From NCBI RefSeq assembly GCF_022346005.1, contig NZ_JAKRMY010000001.1, positions 62,001 through 126,000 on the forward strand: a DNA stretch of 64,000 nt. The letters are read 5' to 3'. Shown here one piece after another: positions 1 through 8,966 of the stretch. Every line of letters begins with the position of its first letter. Position 1 is the first letter of the stretch. This DNA comes from Corynebacterium sp. ACRPS. Lineage in GTDB: Bacteria > Actinomycetota > Actinomycetes > Mycobacteriales > Mycobacteriaceae. The notes beneath the pieces were generated by a model. It was not told the DNA's origin and made no database searches. It saw only the letters and a program-made list of their open reading frames with translations. A program made the position numbers and the translations under genes.

Positions 1-2
1 GC

Positions 3-176
3 CGGTGGCTTTTCGCCGGCGGTGCCATTGCCGCCAGCTTTACGTGGTTTCCCGTCATTGGCTTTGGCGCTGCCCGCTTCTCCCACGTCCTCTCCCGCCC
101 CGAGGTATGGCGCTGGATCAACGTTGGCATCGGCGTCATCATGGTTGGCCTGACCCTCAAGCTCCTCCTGCTGTAA
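3..176 (+). CDS. lysE: LysE-family basic amino acid exporter, C-terminal part
   Basis: Only the last 57 residues are present; the 5' part lies outside the window. Reading frame 3 gives an aromatic/hydrophobic segment containing SFTWFPVIGFGAARFS, then RPEVWRWINVGIGVIM and a short hydrophobic tail ending at TAA 174-176. This matches the C-terminus of the LysE/ArgO exporter family, in particular corynebacterial LysE, which exports lysine and arginine across the membrane. The family assignment rests on this tail only. A strong hairpin follows at 241-266. The longer overlapping frame (5-235) is Arg/Pro-rich and is a shadow. Confidence 0.75.
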   Translation, partial: RWLFAGGAIAASFTWFPVIGFGAARFSHVLSRPEVWRWINVGIGVIMVGLTLKLLLL

Positions 177-240
177 TCCCTTGGCCAGCTCCAGCCCTAA
201 GCGTTAAAAGGGGCATCGGCAAGCACAAGGCATAGAAAAT

Positions 241-266
241 CCCTCCCCGGGAAATCCTGGGGAGGG
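241..266. terminator. Bidirectional terminator between lysE and the YkvI-type gene
   Basis: Perfect 8-bp stem CCCTCCCC (241-248) / GGGGAGGG (259-266) with a 10-nt loop, between two converging genes. On the minus strand it is followed by ATTTTC, on the plus strand by AAATTTATT, so it can serve both. Confidence 0.6.
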
Positions 267-289
267 AAATTTATTGCTCTAAGGCGAGA

Positions 290-1720
290 TTACTTCTGGG
301 AGCTTTCCGCTTCGGAAGACTCATCGTCTTCCTCTGGGTCACCGATAGCACCGGTTTCTTCGATCCACTTTTCAATCTCTTCCGGCGAGCGGTCGTGCTC
401 TACGCCCTCGCGCTCGATGTAGTAGGTGTGATCGTCCTGGTTTTGCTTCTCAAATTCTTCCTTATCAAAGTCCACATCGTCATCACCGTCAAGCTTTTCC
501 GTCACCTCGGTCACGAGCTCTTCATAGAGGGATTCGCTATCCATATTGGAATCCTCGAGGTGCTGGCCAATCTCGTCGTCGTAGCGATCTGCGTCGTATT
601 CCTTGTTCGGGTTCAGCTTCAGGTGCATCAGCGAACGCACGCGCTCGCGGCGCAGCGCCTCGTCCTGAATCTTGGACTGGCTGCGGAACCATGCGAAGAC
701 CAAGACGGCCACCATCGCGATGCCCATGTAGCCGATGACCGGGTAGACGTACTGCATCAAGGTCTTGAAGCCGAAGAAGGAGACGCCGAAACCTGCGAAA
801 CAGCCGGCGATGAAGATAACGCGGAACTTTGCCTCATTGCCCGCGGAAAGGCGCTTACCCAATGCGTAGAACATACCAATGGCGGTATTGAAAATCATCA
901 GGTAAATAATGATGGCCATGATTGCGCCCAAGACTGGGTTGACGCTATCGACCAAGGACAGCATCGGGATATCGGAGCCCTCAATCTCCTCGGCGTTCAT
1001 CAGCAGGGAGAAGCCTGCCAGGCCCATCATGACGGAGTAGACGATGCCGCCTACGATGCCGCCCCAACCGGCCTCACGGGGGCTAATGTTATCGCCGCCG
1101 ATAACCAGCGACATCGAAACCGCCAGCATCAAAGCTAGGCCGTTGTAGTTCAGCGCGGAGACCAACCAGTTGCCGATCGGGGTATCGATTTGGCTGGAGG
1201 CTTCCATTGCCGCACCGATATCGTCCGGCATATTGAACATGGTGTAGATGGCCACACCAATGACGGCAATAATGATGGACGGCGTGAGCATACCGATGAC
1301 CTTGGACACCTTATCGACGTCCATCATACCGACGGCAATCACGAGCCCCAACATCAGCGTCGAGCCGATCCAAGCCTGCCAGCCAAATTGCTGCTCCATA
1401 TTGGAACCGGCACCGGCCAGCATCACGAAGCCGATGGCGAAGAGCGTGATGATAACGGCGACGTCCAATAGCTTAGACACGATAGGGTGGGTGACCTTGC
1501 GGAATACCGTGTTGTGCTCAGTGGCGTGGAAATAGCTGCCCAATTGCAAGAACACGGTGCCCGCCAGCGTCATAATGGCCGCTGCGACCACAATGCCGGC
1601 AATACCCCAGGTGCCGAAGGCGGTGAAATATTGCACGACCTCTTGGCCCGTAGCAAAGCCCGCGCCTACCAGCAGGCCCACGAAGGACATAGCCATGGCG
1701 AGAATATTTTTATAAGACAC
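290..1720 (-). CDS. YkvI-family membrane transporter
   Basis: 476 residues. The first ~350 form about ten hydrophobic segments, beginning with an N-terminal segment containing GLLVGAGFATGQEVVQYF, the glycine-rich helix-1 signature of YkvI-type proteins distantly related to the APC/NSS transporter fold. Residues ~355-476 are a long, very acidic cytoplasmic tail rich in Glu/Asp. The substrate is not known. The start is GTG (1718-1720). The ~200-nt region upstream is structured on the minus strand (see the separate entry). The gene converges on lysE and shares a terminator with it. The family call is fairly secure; the function is not. Confidence 0.7.
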   Translation of the reverse strand: MSYKNILAMAMSFVGLLVGAGFATGQEVVQYFTAFGTWGIAGIVVAAAIMTLAGTVFLQLGSYFHATEHNTVFRKVTHPIVSKLLDVAVIITLFAIGFVMLAGAGSNMEQQFGWQAWIGSTLMLGLVIAVGMMDVDKVSKVIGMLTPSIIIAVIGVAIYTMFNMPDDIGAAMEASSQIDTPIGNWLVSALNYNGLALMLAVSMSLVIGGDNISPREAGWGGIVGGIVYSVMMGLAGFSLLMNAEEIEGSDIPMLSLVDSVNPVLGAIMAIIIYLMIFNTAIGMFYALGKRLSAGNEAKFRVIFIAGCFAGFGVSFFGFKTLMQYVYPVIGYMGIAMVAVLVFAWFRSQSKIQDEALRRERVRSLMHLKLNPNKEYDADRYDDEIGQHLEDSNMDSESLYEELVTEVTEKLDGDDDVDFDKEEFEKQNQDDHTYYIEREGVEHDRSPEEIEKWIEETGAIGDPEEDDESSEAESSQK

Positions 1721-1787
1721 AGTTGCCTAACTTTTGTAGCGGATAATTTTCACACACCAGTGCGCGCGTCCTAGGCCCCCTCCTTAT

Positions 1788-1831
1788 CCCCCGACGCGTG
1801 CGGGGAGGCGCGGCGCAGGAGTGTGCTCCTG
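1788..1831 (-). other. Structured leader upstream of the YkvI-type gene
   Basis: Two adjacent stem-loops lie in the probable 5' leader. One is CAGGAG (1816-1821) / CTCCTG (1826-1831) with a 4-nt loop. The other is CCCCG (1789-1793) / CGGGG (1801-1805) with a 7-nt loop, extendable by neighbouring CC/GG pairs. I recognise no known riboswitch class. They may be control elements or chance GC-rich structure. Confidence 0.3.
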
Positions 1832-1922
1832 TGCACATGGTACGTAACCCAATAACGAAATCCTACTTGCACGTGCGTGAAATACAATACATCATCTTTT
1901 GTCGATGAAGTAGCTTACATAC

Positions 1923-2975
1923 TTAATCCGCGAAAGTTTCCGTATCGATGACAAAACGGAACTTCACATCACCGGCAACAACCCGCTCATAGGCTGCGTC
2001 AACGTCATCAACGCCCACCTTTTCGATGACCGCGCCGATGCCGTGTTCTGCACAAAAGTCCAGCATCTCTTGGGTTTCGGCAATGCCGCCAATATTGTTT
2101 CCGGTCAATACTTTACCGCCACCAACGAGGTTGCCCATCGTGATTCCCAGTTCCTCCGGCGGCAGGCCGACCACAGACATGATCCCCCGCGGCTTCAACA
2201 GCTGCAGGTAGTCATTGAGGGAATAGGAGGCGGAAATAGTAGACAAAATCAGGTCAAACTCGCCCTTGTGGTTGGCAAAGAAGTCGGGGGCCTCACCCGT
2301 TGCCAACACCCGCTGCGCGCCGAGCTTGTAGGCTTCTTGTTCCTTGCGCAAGGAGCGGGAAATGACGGTGACCTCAGCGCCCTTGGCGGCGGCGATCTGC
2401 ACGCCCATGTGGCCCAGACCGCCAAGGCCAACGACGGCTACCTTATCGCCTTCCTTGACCTGCCACCGGGCCAAGGGCGAGTAGGTGGTAATTCCGGCGC
2501 ACAAGAGCGGGGCGGCAACATCAAAGTCGAGGCCTTCCGGAATCGTCAACACAAAATTCTCATTGACCACGACCTTTTGCGCATAGCCGCCCTGGGTAAT
2601 GGTCCCATCGACGTCTTCAGAGTTATAGGTTCCCACCGAGCCGTTCAGGCAGCTTTGCTCCTGCCCATTGCGGCACTGCTCGCACACCCCGCAAGAGTTG
2701 ACCAAGCAGCCCACACCCACGCGGTCGCCTACCTTAAACTTGGTGACCTTGTCCCCTACCGCTTCGACCACGCCAGCGATCTCGTGGCCCACCGTCAGCG
2801 GGAAGTGGGCCTCGCCCCACTCATTGCGAATGGTGTGAATATCCGAGTGGCAAATGCCTGCCGCCTTGATATCGATGACGACGTCATCTTCGCGCGGATC
2901 GCGCCGTTCGATTTCTACGGTGCGAAAAGGTGCATCTGGGCTCGTTTTTTGCAGAACTTTAGATTTAATTGGCAT
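1923..2975 (-). CDS. Zinc-dependent NAD(P) alcohol dehydrogenase (YahK/CAD type)
   Basis: 350 residues, the full length of medium-chain zinc dehydrogenases. Visible motifs are the catalytic zinc site GICHSDIH and GHEIAGVV near residues 40-70, the four-cysteine structural zinc loop C-x2-C-x2-C-x7-C at ~93-107, and a Rossmann dinucleotide site VVGLGGLGHMG near 182. It should oxidise or reduce alcohols and aldehydes with NADP(H); by similarity it belongs to the cinnamyl-alcohol dehydrogenase-like subgroup. It is monocistronic. The ATG at 2975 is preceded by TAGACT with a 7-nt gap and no Shine-Dalgarno, so a leaderless mRNA is likely. The physiological substrate cannot be read from the sequence. 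Confidence 0.85.
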   Translation of the reverse strand: MPIKSKVLQKTSPDAPFRTVEIERRDPREDDVVIDIKAAGICHSDIHTIRNEWGEAHFPLTVGHEIAGVVEAVGDKVTKFKVGDRVGVGCLVNSCGVCEQCRNGQEQSCLNGSVGTYNSEDVDGTITQGGYAQKVVVNENFVLTIPEGLDFDVAAPLLCAGITTYSPLARWQVKEGDKVAVVGLGGLGHMGVQIAAAKGAEVTVISRSLRKEQEAYKLGAQRVLATGEAPDFFANHKGEFDLILSTISASYSLNDYLQLLKPRGIMSVVGLPPEELGITMGNLVGGGKVLTGNNIGGIAETQEMLDFCAEHGIGAVIEKVGVDDVDAAYERVVAGDVKFRFVIDTETFAD

Positions 2976-2982
2976 GTCACAT

Positions 2983-2988
2983 AGTCTA
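2983..2988 (-). promoter_or_regulatory. -10 element of a leaderless adh transcript
   Basis: TAGACT with exactly 7 nt to the ATG at 2975, placing the transcription start at or next to the A of the start codon. Confidence 0.55.
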
Positions 2989-3045
2989 CGCTTTGCCGTC
3001 CTGACCTGCCCAAATGAAAACTATGGTCAATTTAAAAACCACGAA

Positions 3046-3088
3046 AGCCAGCCTCCGCCCCTTGTGGAAGCAGGGACGAAGACTGGCT
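3046..3088 (-). terminator. Possible gatB terminator
   Basis: Stem AGCCAG (3046-3051) / CTGGCT (3083-3088) just past the gatB stop, followed on the minus strand by a T-rich stretch (GGTTTTTAAATT) a few bases later. The loop is long, so the call is tentative. Confidence 0.35.
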
Positions 3089-3102
3089 AGATTAGTGGCG
3101 TA

Positions 3103-4608
3103 TTAGCTCAGCTTTTCCGCGATCAGCTTATTAACCTGACCCGGATCCGCCTTGCCTTGCGTCGCCTTCATCACGGCACCGACGATCGCGCCGGTGACCT
3201 TCTTATTGCCGGCGCGGTACTTCTCCACGATGTCCGGGTTTGCGGCCAAGGCATCATCCACGGCCTTTTCGATGGCCCCATCATCGCGCACGACCTCGAG
3301 ACCGCGCTTGGCGACGACCTCATCAACATCGCCCTCGCCCGCCAGTACGCCATCGACGGCTTGGCGCGCCAGCTTGGTGGTCAGCTTGCCTTCCTTGACC
3401 AAGGCGATGACGCGGGCGATGTGGGCCGGGGTGATATCCAGCTCAGCCAGGGTCTTGTCCTGCTCATTGGCCTTACCTGCAAGATAAGACACCCACCAGG
3501 AACGAGCCTCGTCCGGCTTCGCGCCGACTTCGACCGTCTCCACGATGAGATCCAGCGCGCCCGCGTTGACTAGGTCGCGCATCTCCTCGTCCTTAATGCC
3601 CCACTCCTTTTGGATGCGGGCGCGGCGGACCCACGGCAGCTCCGGAAGGGTTGCGCGCAGCTCTTCTACCCACTCGCGCGGGGCGATGACCGGCGGCAAA
3701 TCCGGGTCATTGAAGTAGCGGTAATCTTCCGCGGTCTCCTTCGGGCGGCCCTTAGAGGTAGAGCCATCGGTTTCTTGGTAGTGGCGGGTCTCCTGCTCGA
3801 TGCTGCCGCCATCTTCTAATACCTGTGCCTGGCGCTGCATCTCAAAGCGTACGGCCTGTTCGACCGAGCGCATGGAGTTGATGTTCTTCGTCTCGGTACG
3901 GGTACCGAATTCTTCTTGGCCGATAGGGCGCAAGGAAAGGTTGGAGTCTACGCGCATGGAGCCTTGATCCATGCGGGCATCGGACACGCCCAACGCAGCG
4001 ACGAGCTCGCGCAGCGCCGAGACATAGGCCTTTGCCACCTCGGGGGCGCGCTCGCCGGCGCCGATGATGGGCTTGGTGACGATCTCAATGAGCGGAATGC
4101 CCGCGCGGTTGCAGTCCACCAGGGATGCGGTAGCGCCGTGGATGCGGCCATCGGCGCCGCCCAGGTGGGTCAGCTTACCGGTGTCTTCTTCCATGTGGGC
4201 GCGCTCGATTTCCACGCGCCATTCCGTGCCGCCTTCCAGTACGACGTCGAGGTAGCCGTCATAGGCAATCGGCTCATCGTACTGGGAAATCTGGTAGTTC
4301 TTTGGCTGGTCCGGGTAGAAATAATTCTTGCGGGCAAAGCGCGAGGACTCCGCGATGGAGCAATTAAGCGCCAGGCCAATCTTGATTGCACCCTCCACGC
4401 CCTTGGAGTTAACCACGGGAAGAGCCCCGGGAAGGCCCAGCGATACCGGATCGGTATTGGAGTTAGGGGCTGCGCTGAAGTTCGTGGCGGATGTGGAAAA
4501 CATCTTGGTTTCCGTATCCAGCTCCACGTGGACTTCCATGCCCATTACCGGTTCATACTTGTCGAGGACCTCGTCGAAGTCCATCAGGTCATACATCGCA
4601 GCAGTCAT
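3103..4608 (-). CDS. gatB: Asp-tRNA(Asn)/Glu-tRNA(Gln) amidotransferase subunit B
   Basis: 501 residues from ATG 4608. GatB is the tRNA-binding subunit of GatCAB, which amidates Glu-tRNA(Gln) and Asp-tRNA(Asn) using ammonia from GatA. Recognised by the N-terminal [16 protein letters not shown], by [12 protein letters not shown] and by the C-terminal YqeY-like helical domain ending in [11 protein letters not shown]. Upstream in-frame starts exist (to 4635), but this ATG is chosen because corynebacterial GatB begins MTAA and because TAAGAT lies exactly 7 nt before it, indicating a leaderless mRNA. gatCA are ~5 kb away at 9988-11772, so the subunits are not co-transcribed with gatB. Confidence 0.95.
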   Translation of the reverse strand: MTAAMYDLMDFDEVLDKYEPVMGMEVHVELDTETKMFSTSATNFSAAPNSNTDPVSLGLPGALPVVNSKGVEGAIKIGLALNCSIAESSRFARKNYFYPDQPKNYQISQYDEPIAYDGYLDVVLEGGTEWRVEIERAHMEEDTGKLTHLGGADGRIHGATASLVDCNRAGIPLIEIVTKPIIGAGERAPEVAKAYVSALRELVAALGVSDARMDQGSMRVDSNLSLRPIGQEEFGTRTETKNINSMRSVEQAVRFEMQRQAQVLEDGGSIEQETRHYQETDGSTSKGRPKETAEDYRYFNDPDLPPVIAPREWVEELRATLPELPWVRRARIQKEWGIKDEEMRDLVNAGALDLIVETVEVGAKPDEARSWWVSYLAGKANEQDKTLAELDITPAHIARVIALVKEGKLTTKLARQAVDGVLAGEGDVDEVVAKRGLEVVRDDGAIEKAVDDALAANPDIVEKYRAGNKKVTGAIVGAVMKATQGKADPGQVNKLIAEKLS

Positions 4609-4615
4609 GCGTGCC

Positions 4616-4621
4616 ATCTTA
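4616..4621 (-). promoter_or_regulatory. -10 element of a leaderless gatB transcript
   Basis: TAAGAT with a 7-nt gap to the ATG at 4608. No Shine-Dalgarno is visible. Confidence 0.5.
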
Positions 4622-4652
4622 ATACGTCCGTGCACTCTCGCGCGCTAGCCCC

Positions 4653-4658
4653 TAGGGT
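4653..4658 (+). promoter_or_regulatory. -10 element of a leaderless transcript of the DUF4261 gene
   Basis: TAGGGT followed by 7 nt and the ATG at 4666. It is divergent from the equivalent gatB element only 32 nt away. Confidence 0.5.
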
Positions 4659-4665
4659 GACTGTC

Positions 4666-5451
4666 ATGACGACTCCACATACAGTAGACACTTCGCTTGT
4701 CGATGCCCCACTCATCAACATCGCGGTCTTTTCCACCGCCCCTACTACCGATGAGATCAAAGACGCCGTCAGCGGCATCTTTTCTGCGCGCGTCGGCGAA
4801 ATCACTCCCGGCAAGAACCCAGGCAGCCTTGTAGTTCCTATCGATGGCGCGTTTCTCTTGCATTACCAGACCATTGATTCTGCACCCACCCCAGATAGTT
4901 ACGGCCTCCACCCCATTTTGAGCGCCGATGCCTGCGACCTCAACACTGCGGGATCCCAGGTGCTCGTCTCGGTCCTTCCTGATAACAAGGAACACGACCT
5001 TTCCCATCAATTTCGCGAGCCGCGCCGCGAGCACCTCGATCTGCTGTCCCAGGCGACGTCCGCCGTAGCCCAGCACCCCAATTGCCTCATCATCCACAAC
5101 CCGCGCGGGAACGTCTCCATCTCCCCGGCGATGTTTAATGACGCCGTGCGCAATAACCTCGCACCCATGCACATTGCACCGGTGTGGATTACCCAATCGG
5201 GCGGCGAGCTCCGCGGCTACTCCATGGGCCTAGTCCAAGCGGGTCACCCGGAAATCCAGGCACGCACCAGCTCGATGGATCCCACGGACCTCTATTACAA
5301 GCTGGCAAATATCGCCGACCACATCCTGCAAGGCGCCACCGTCAAAGGCGGCGATACCTTAGCCTTCGAGGAAGGCCAACCCCCGCTCACCATTACGGAA
5401 GAGCCCTGGTTCGTAGACCAGGACTTCCCCGCTGTCACCATTAATTTTTAG
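4666..5451 (+). CDS. DUF4261 domain-containing protein
   Basis: 261 residues, soluble, with no signal peptide. The C-terminal ~80 residues have the DUF4261 pattern: a helix with LYYKLANIADHILQGATVKGGDTL, then TITEEPWFVDQDFPAVTINF at the extreme end. The molecular role of this family is unknown to me. The start is ATG 4666, supported by the leaderless -10 element; GTG 4657 is an in-frame alternative. The frame runs open much further upstream (to 3916), but that part is antisense to gatB. It converges with the BASS transporter gene, overlapping it by 4 nt at the stop codons. Confidence 0.7.
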   Translation: MTTPHTVDTSLVDAPLINIAVFSTAPTTDEIKDAVSGIFSARVGEITPGKNPGSLVVPIDGAFLLHYQTIDSAPTPDSYGLHPILSADACDLNTAGSQVLVSVLPDNKEHDLSHQFREPRREHLDLLSQATSAVAQHPNCLIIHNPRGNVSISPAMFNDAVRNNLAPMHIAPVWITQSGGELRGYSMGLVQAGHPEIQARTSSMDPTDLYYKLANIADHILQGATVKGGDTLAFEEGQPPLTITEEPWFVDQDFPAVTINF

Positions 5452-6413
5452 CTGACTGCACCCTTGCGGGCATCGCTAAAGCGGCACAGCGCTGCCAAAA
5501 TCGCGCCGGACAGGTTGTGCCACACGGAAAAGACGGCGCCGGGCAAGGCGGCCAGTGGGCTCATGTAGGAAGAGGCAAGGCTGGTAGCTAGCCCGGAATT
5601 TTGCATTCCCACCTCCACGGCCATGGTGCGGCGCACCGGAACCGGCTGGCGGGTAAAAAGGCCCGCGAGATAGCCCAGCCCATAGCCGCACGCATTGTGA
5701 ATAACCACGGCGGCAAAGACCAGCGCACCGGCGGTGGCTATATTGTCCTGCGCGCCGCCGACCACGATGCACACGATCAAGGCAATCGCGGTAACGGAAA
5801 TCCACGGCAAAGCCGCCTGAATCTTTGCCACGAGCCGGGGAAGCAGCATGCCGATGACGATGCCCGCGATGACCGGAACGAGGACCACCTTCACGATGGA
5901 CCACGCCATCGATGCCGCGGAGACCGGCATGTATTCGCCCGCCAACCACAAGGTCAATAGCGGGGTGAGGATGGGCGCCAAAAGCGTAGAGATAGAGGTC
6001 ATGGTCACTGAAAGCGCGACATCGCCGCGCGCTAAGTAGGACACCACGTTAGAGCTCGTGCCGCCCGGGGCGCAGCCGACCAAAATCACGCCAGCCGCAA
6101 CCGCCTCTGGCAGATCCATTACTGCCACCACGGCGAGCGCGATAAGCGGCATAATGACGAACTGCGCCACCACGCCGAGCACCACCGGGAGCGGCCGGCG
6201 CGCCACGAGTGCAAAATCTACGGGCTTGAGGGTAAGCCCCATGCCGAACATGACGATGCCCAGCAACGGCGTTACCTGTGGGGCAAAGGATGCCGCGGTG
6301 CCAGGGGCGATATAGCCAATAATGCCGCCGATGATTACGAGTATGGGAAAACCCAGCGCCGCGATGAGCGCTTGCCGTTCTTCCTGTTTTTCTGTAGCGC
6401 TATCGGTACTCAT
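5448..6413 (-). CDS. Bile acid:sodium symporter (BASS) family transporter
   Basis: 321 residues with about ten hydrophobic helices. It has the BASS-family patterns FGMGLTLKPVDF near residue 60, GCAPGGTSSNVVSYLARGD near 115-135, and VGMQNSGLATSLA near 265. The family contains sodium-coupled carriers of organic anions (bile acids in animals; pantoate, pyruvate or sulfur compounds in others); the substrate here is unknown. ATG 6413 is chosen over the upstream TTG 6419 because TACTCT lies exactly 7 nt before it. It lies downstream of pfkA on the same strand, but the apparent own promoter argues for separate transcription. Confidence 0.85.
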   Translation of the reverse strand: MSTDSATEKQEERQALIAALGFPILVIIGGIIGYIAPGTAASFAPQVTPLLGIVMFGMGLTLKPVDFALVARRPLPVVLGVVAQFVIMPLIALAVVAVMDLPEAVAAGVILVGCAPGGTSSNVVSYLARGDVALSVTMTSISTLLAPILTPLLTLWLAGEYMPVSAASMAWSIVKVVLVPVIAGIVIGMLLPRLVAKIQAALPWISVTAIALIVCIVVGGAQDNIATAGALVFAAVVIHNACGYGLGYLAGLFTRQPVPVRRTMAVEVGMQNSGLATSLASSYMSPLAALPGAVFSVWHNLSGAILAALCRFSDARKGAVS

Positions 6414-6420
6414 ATACAAA

Positions 6421-6426
6421 AGAGTA
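6421..6426 (-). promoter_or_regulatory. -10 element of a leaderless BASS transporter transcript
   Basis: TACTCT, 7 nt before ATG 6413. Confidence 0.5.
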
Positions 6427-6486
6427 CCCTCCCACCATGTGAGAGGACGATCTTAATATTCGAGACGACGGGGAGCTAAAAAGGCT

Positions 6487-7518
6487 TTAGCCGAAGAGCG
6501 CTTGCGCATTGCGGTAGCGGGCATCGGGCACCGTCTTCAGTGTGCCCACGGCCTCTTCTAGTCGCACGAGGTCGATGTCTTCGCCGTGCAGGGCAACACA
6601 CATTCCCGAATCCCCGTTGTGCGCCGCGCGGGCGGCGTGCACACCGTAGCGGGTTGCTAGGACGCGGTCATACGCAGTGGGCGTGCCGCCGCGCTGGATG
6701 TGCCCCAAGACGGTAGTGCGCACGTCATAGCCGGTGCGCTTATTGATTTCATCCCCAATGACCTGGCCAATCCCGTTGAAGGTTTGGTGGCCAAATTGGT
6801 CGACGCCGCCGGGTTCGAACTCCATGGTGCCCTCCTTCGGCAGGGCGCCTTCGGCCACGCAAATGATGCCGTACTTCTCGCCCATCTGGAAGCGGCGTTC
6901 CATCGCCTTGGTGATTTCCGCGATATCGAAGGGCTCTTCTGGGATCACCGTGTAGTGTGCGCCGCCGGCCATGCCGGCATGCAGAGCAATCCAGCCTACG
7001 TGGCGGCCCATGACCTCCACGATGAGGATGCGGTTGTGCGACTCCGCCGTCGTGTGCAGGCGGTCGATCGCATCAGTTGCCACCGATACCGCAGTATCAA
7101 AGCCGAAGGTATAGTCCGTGGCATTGACGTCATTATCAATGGTCTTCGGCACGCCCACGACGGGGATGCCATTATCGTTAAGCCACTTAGCGCCCTTGAG
7201 CGTGCCTTCGCCACCGATGGCAACGAGGGCATCGACCTCGGCCTCGCGCATATTCGTCTTGATCTGCTCCAAGCCGGCCTTGAATTTATCGGGGTGCAAC
7301 CGGCCGGTGCCCAAAATGGTGCCGCCACGCAAGAGAATCCGGTCGATGCTGGCATCGTCGTAGAGATCGCGCCGGCGATCTTCTAAAAGGCCAACCCACC
7401 CGTCTTCGTAGCCCACGACGGTATCGCCAAATTCGTTGGATGCGGTTCGCACAACCGCACGGATTACAGCATTCAGGCCGGGGCAATCGCCACCGGAAGT
7501 CAGTACAGCTAGACGCAT
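6487..7518 (-). CDS. pfkA: 6-phosphofructokinase
   Basis: 343 residues, the length of group III actinobacterial PFKs. It phosphorylates fructose 6-phosphate in glycolysis. Motifs: [16 protein letters not shown] at the N-terminus, GGEGTLKGA (nucleotide loop; the Gly after Glu corresponds to Gly104, typical of ATP users), PKTIDND with catalytic Asp, EVMGRHVGW, and GHIQRGGTP. The Lys in PKTIDND is the group III feature shared with PPi-dependent enzymes, so the phosphoryl donor is probably but not certainly ATP. ATG 7518 is preferred to TTG 7527 because TAAATT lies 7 nt upstream of it; GGGGAT next to it might instead act as a close ribosome-binding site. Confidence 0.93.
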   Translation of the reverse strand: MRLAVLTSGGDCPGLNAVIRAVVRTASNEFGDTVVGYEDGWVGLLEDRRRDLYDDASIDRILLRGGTILGTGRLHPDKFKAGLEQIKTNMREAEVDALVAIGGEGTLKGAKWLNDNGIPVVGVPKTIDNDVNATDYTFGFDTAVSVATDAIDRLHTTAESHNRILIVEVMGRHVGWIALHAGMAGGAHYTVIPEEPFDIAEITKAMERRFQMGEKYGIICVAEGALPKEGTMEFEPGGVDQFGHQTFNGIGQVIGDEINKRTGYDVRTTVLGHIQRGGTPTAYDRVLATRYGVHAARAAHNGDSGMCVALHGEDIDLVRLEEAVGTLKTVPDARYRNAQALFG

Positions 7519-7525
7519 GATCCCC

Positions 7526-7531
7526 AATTTA
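7526..7531 (-). promoter_or_regulatory. -10 element upstream of pfkA
   Basis: TAAATT, 7 nt before ATG 7518; consistent with a leaderless mRNA. Confidence 0.45.
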
Positions 7532-7542
7532 GCGCAGGATTT

Positions 7543-8919
7543 TTATCCATGCAGCGTGTCCACGTAGCGCAGTGAGGAGATAAGTCCCACCACCAGCGCG
7601 ATAACAATCACGAGAATCGAATTGATGATCGCCGTAGTCGGATTACCCGTTTGCATTACGGCGGAGACTAGAGCCACGCCTACCACGGATCCCACCTGGC
7701 GGGAGGTGTTATACGCCCCCGACGCCGCGCCCATGTGGTGAGGTGAAATATCGCGCAGCGTCGTTGCCGCGTTGGAGCCCCAGATAAAGGACTGGCCGAT
7801 TCCTAGAACGGCGATGGGCAGGGACAACCACCACGGGTTGGCGTCGGCATGCATGACCCACCAGGCCAAACACAGCGAGGCGATCATAAGGCTAAATCCC
7901 ACCAGCCCCATCAGGCGCGGATTCACCACGTCCGTGAGGATGCCGGCGATGGGTGACATCAGCATGGAGACCAGCGCCATGGGAGCCACGATGATGCCGG
8001 CCTCACCGGCGGATAGCCCCTTGACCGATTGCAGCCACAACATCACCGGCAGCATGACCGAAGCCGCCATAAAGCCCATGGTTAATATGCCCACGTCGCC
8101 GGCCGCATAGTTGCGGTTGTGGAAGAGCTCCACCGGAAAGAGAGGCGTGGAACCGCGGTCCTGCGCGCTAACCTGCAAGCGCACGAACGCGATGCTTGCG
8201 ACTATGCCGATGGCAAGCACCACCAGCACCCGCCAGTCCCAATCCAGCTCTGGGCCTTGTTGAATGCCAAAGACGATGGACCCTAGCGCAATGAGCGAGA
8301 CTATGGCCGAGGGCTTATCGATGTCCTGGGCCGTGGTCGGCAGCTTCGGTATCCACAGCAGGGCCAGCACGATGGCGGCGATAACAAATGGAATATGCAC
8401 CCAGAAGGCCGCCTGCCAGCCAAAAGAAGCCACGAGGAACCCGCCGAGCAGCGGCCCAGCCAAGGATGCCACCGAACCGATAATCCCCCATACCCCCAGC
8501 GCGCGCCCACGGCGCTCGCGGGCGAATACCCGGTTAATAACGGACATCGTCTGTGGCATCTCCAGCGATGCTCCGAGACCCTGCACGATGCGCGCGACGA
8601 TGAGCACTTCTATCGACGGCGCCAGCGCACACGCTACTGCGCCGATCCCAAACAGCGCCACGCCGATGCAAAACAGGGCGCGCTGACCGAGGACATCGCC
8701 AAGCCGCCCCGTAAAAAGCAGCGGCACTACGACGGCAAGCAAAAAGGCGGCCGAAACCCACATGATTTCATTGACCGTGGCGCCCAAATCCGCCTGAATC
8801 TCCGGCAAGGCGATGGCTACCATCGATTGGTCCAACAGGGATACAAAGAAACCGAGGGATAGGGCAAACATGGCGAGCCATGCTTGGCGCTCCGATGGCA
8901 GGTTAGTCTCCGCAATCAT
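7543..8919 (-). CDS. MFS transporter, DHA2 drug-efflux type
   Basis: 458 residues with a many-helix membrane profile. Typical DHA2 (EmrB/QacA) signatures are FFVSLLDQSMVAIALPEIQ in helix 1, GRLGDVLGQR in loop 2-3, ARIVQGLGASLEMP in helix 4 and GVWGIIGSVASLAGPLLGG in helix 5 (motif C of drug:H+ antiporters). It is likely a proton-coupled exporter of small molecules or drugs; the substrate is unknown. ATG 8919 is supported by TAGAAT 7 nt upstream. It is divergent from the 107-aa membrane protein gene, with back-to-back leaderless promoters. Confidence 0.85.
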   Translation of the reverse strand: MIAETNLPSERQAWLAMFALSLGFFVSLLDQSMVAIALPEIQADLGATVNEIMWVSAAFLLAVVVPLLFTGRLGDVLGQRALFCIGVALFGIGAVACALAPSIEVLIVARIVQGLGASLEMPQTMSVINRVFARERRGRALGVWGIIGSVASLAGPLLGGFLVASFGWQAAFWVHIPFVIAAIVLALLWIPKLPTTAQDIDKPSAIVSLIALGSIVFGIQQGPELDWDWRVLVVLAIGIVASIAFVRLQVSAQDRGSTPLFPVELFHNRNYAAGDVGILTMGFMAASVMLPVMLWLQSVKGLSAGEAGIIVAPMALVSMLMSPIAGILTDVVNPRLMGLVGFSLMIASLCLAWWVMHADANPWWLSLPIAVLGIGQSFIWGSNAATTLRDISPHHMGAASGAYNTSRQVGSVVGVALVSAVMQTGNPTTAIINSILVIVIALVVGLISSLRYVDTLHG

Positions 8920-8926
8920 GGCAGGA

Positions 8927-8932
8927 ATTCTA
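8927..8932 (-). promoter_or_regulatory. -10 element of a leaderless MFS gene transcript
   Basis: TAGAAT, exactly 7 nt before ATG 8919. Confidence 0.5.
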
Positions 8933-8953
8933 GCGGGGCACACAAATCAGGCC

Positions 8954-8959
8954 TAGACT
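8954..8959 (+). promoter_or_regulatory. -10 element of a leaderless transcript
   Basis: TAGACT, exactly 7 nt before ATG 8967; divergent from the MFS promoter. Confidence 0.5.
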
Positions 8960-8966
8960 GGCCACC

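Noticed and set aside
3916-4665. 250-codon N-terminal extension of the DUF4261 frame
   Set aside because: Lies antisense to gatB; the leaderless -10 element and family length put the start at 4666.
6475-6491. GCTAAA/TTTAGC hairpin at the pfkA stop
   Set aside because: AT-rich 6-bp stem without a following T-tract; too weak for a terminator.
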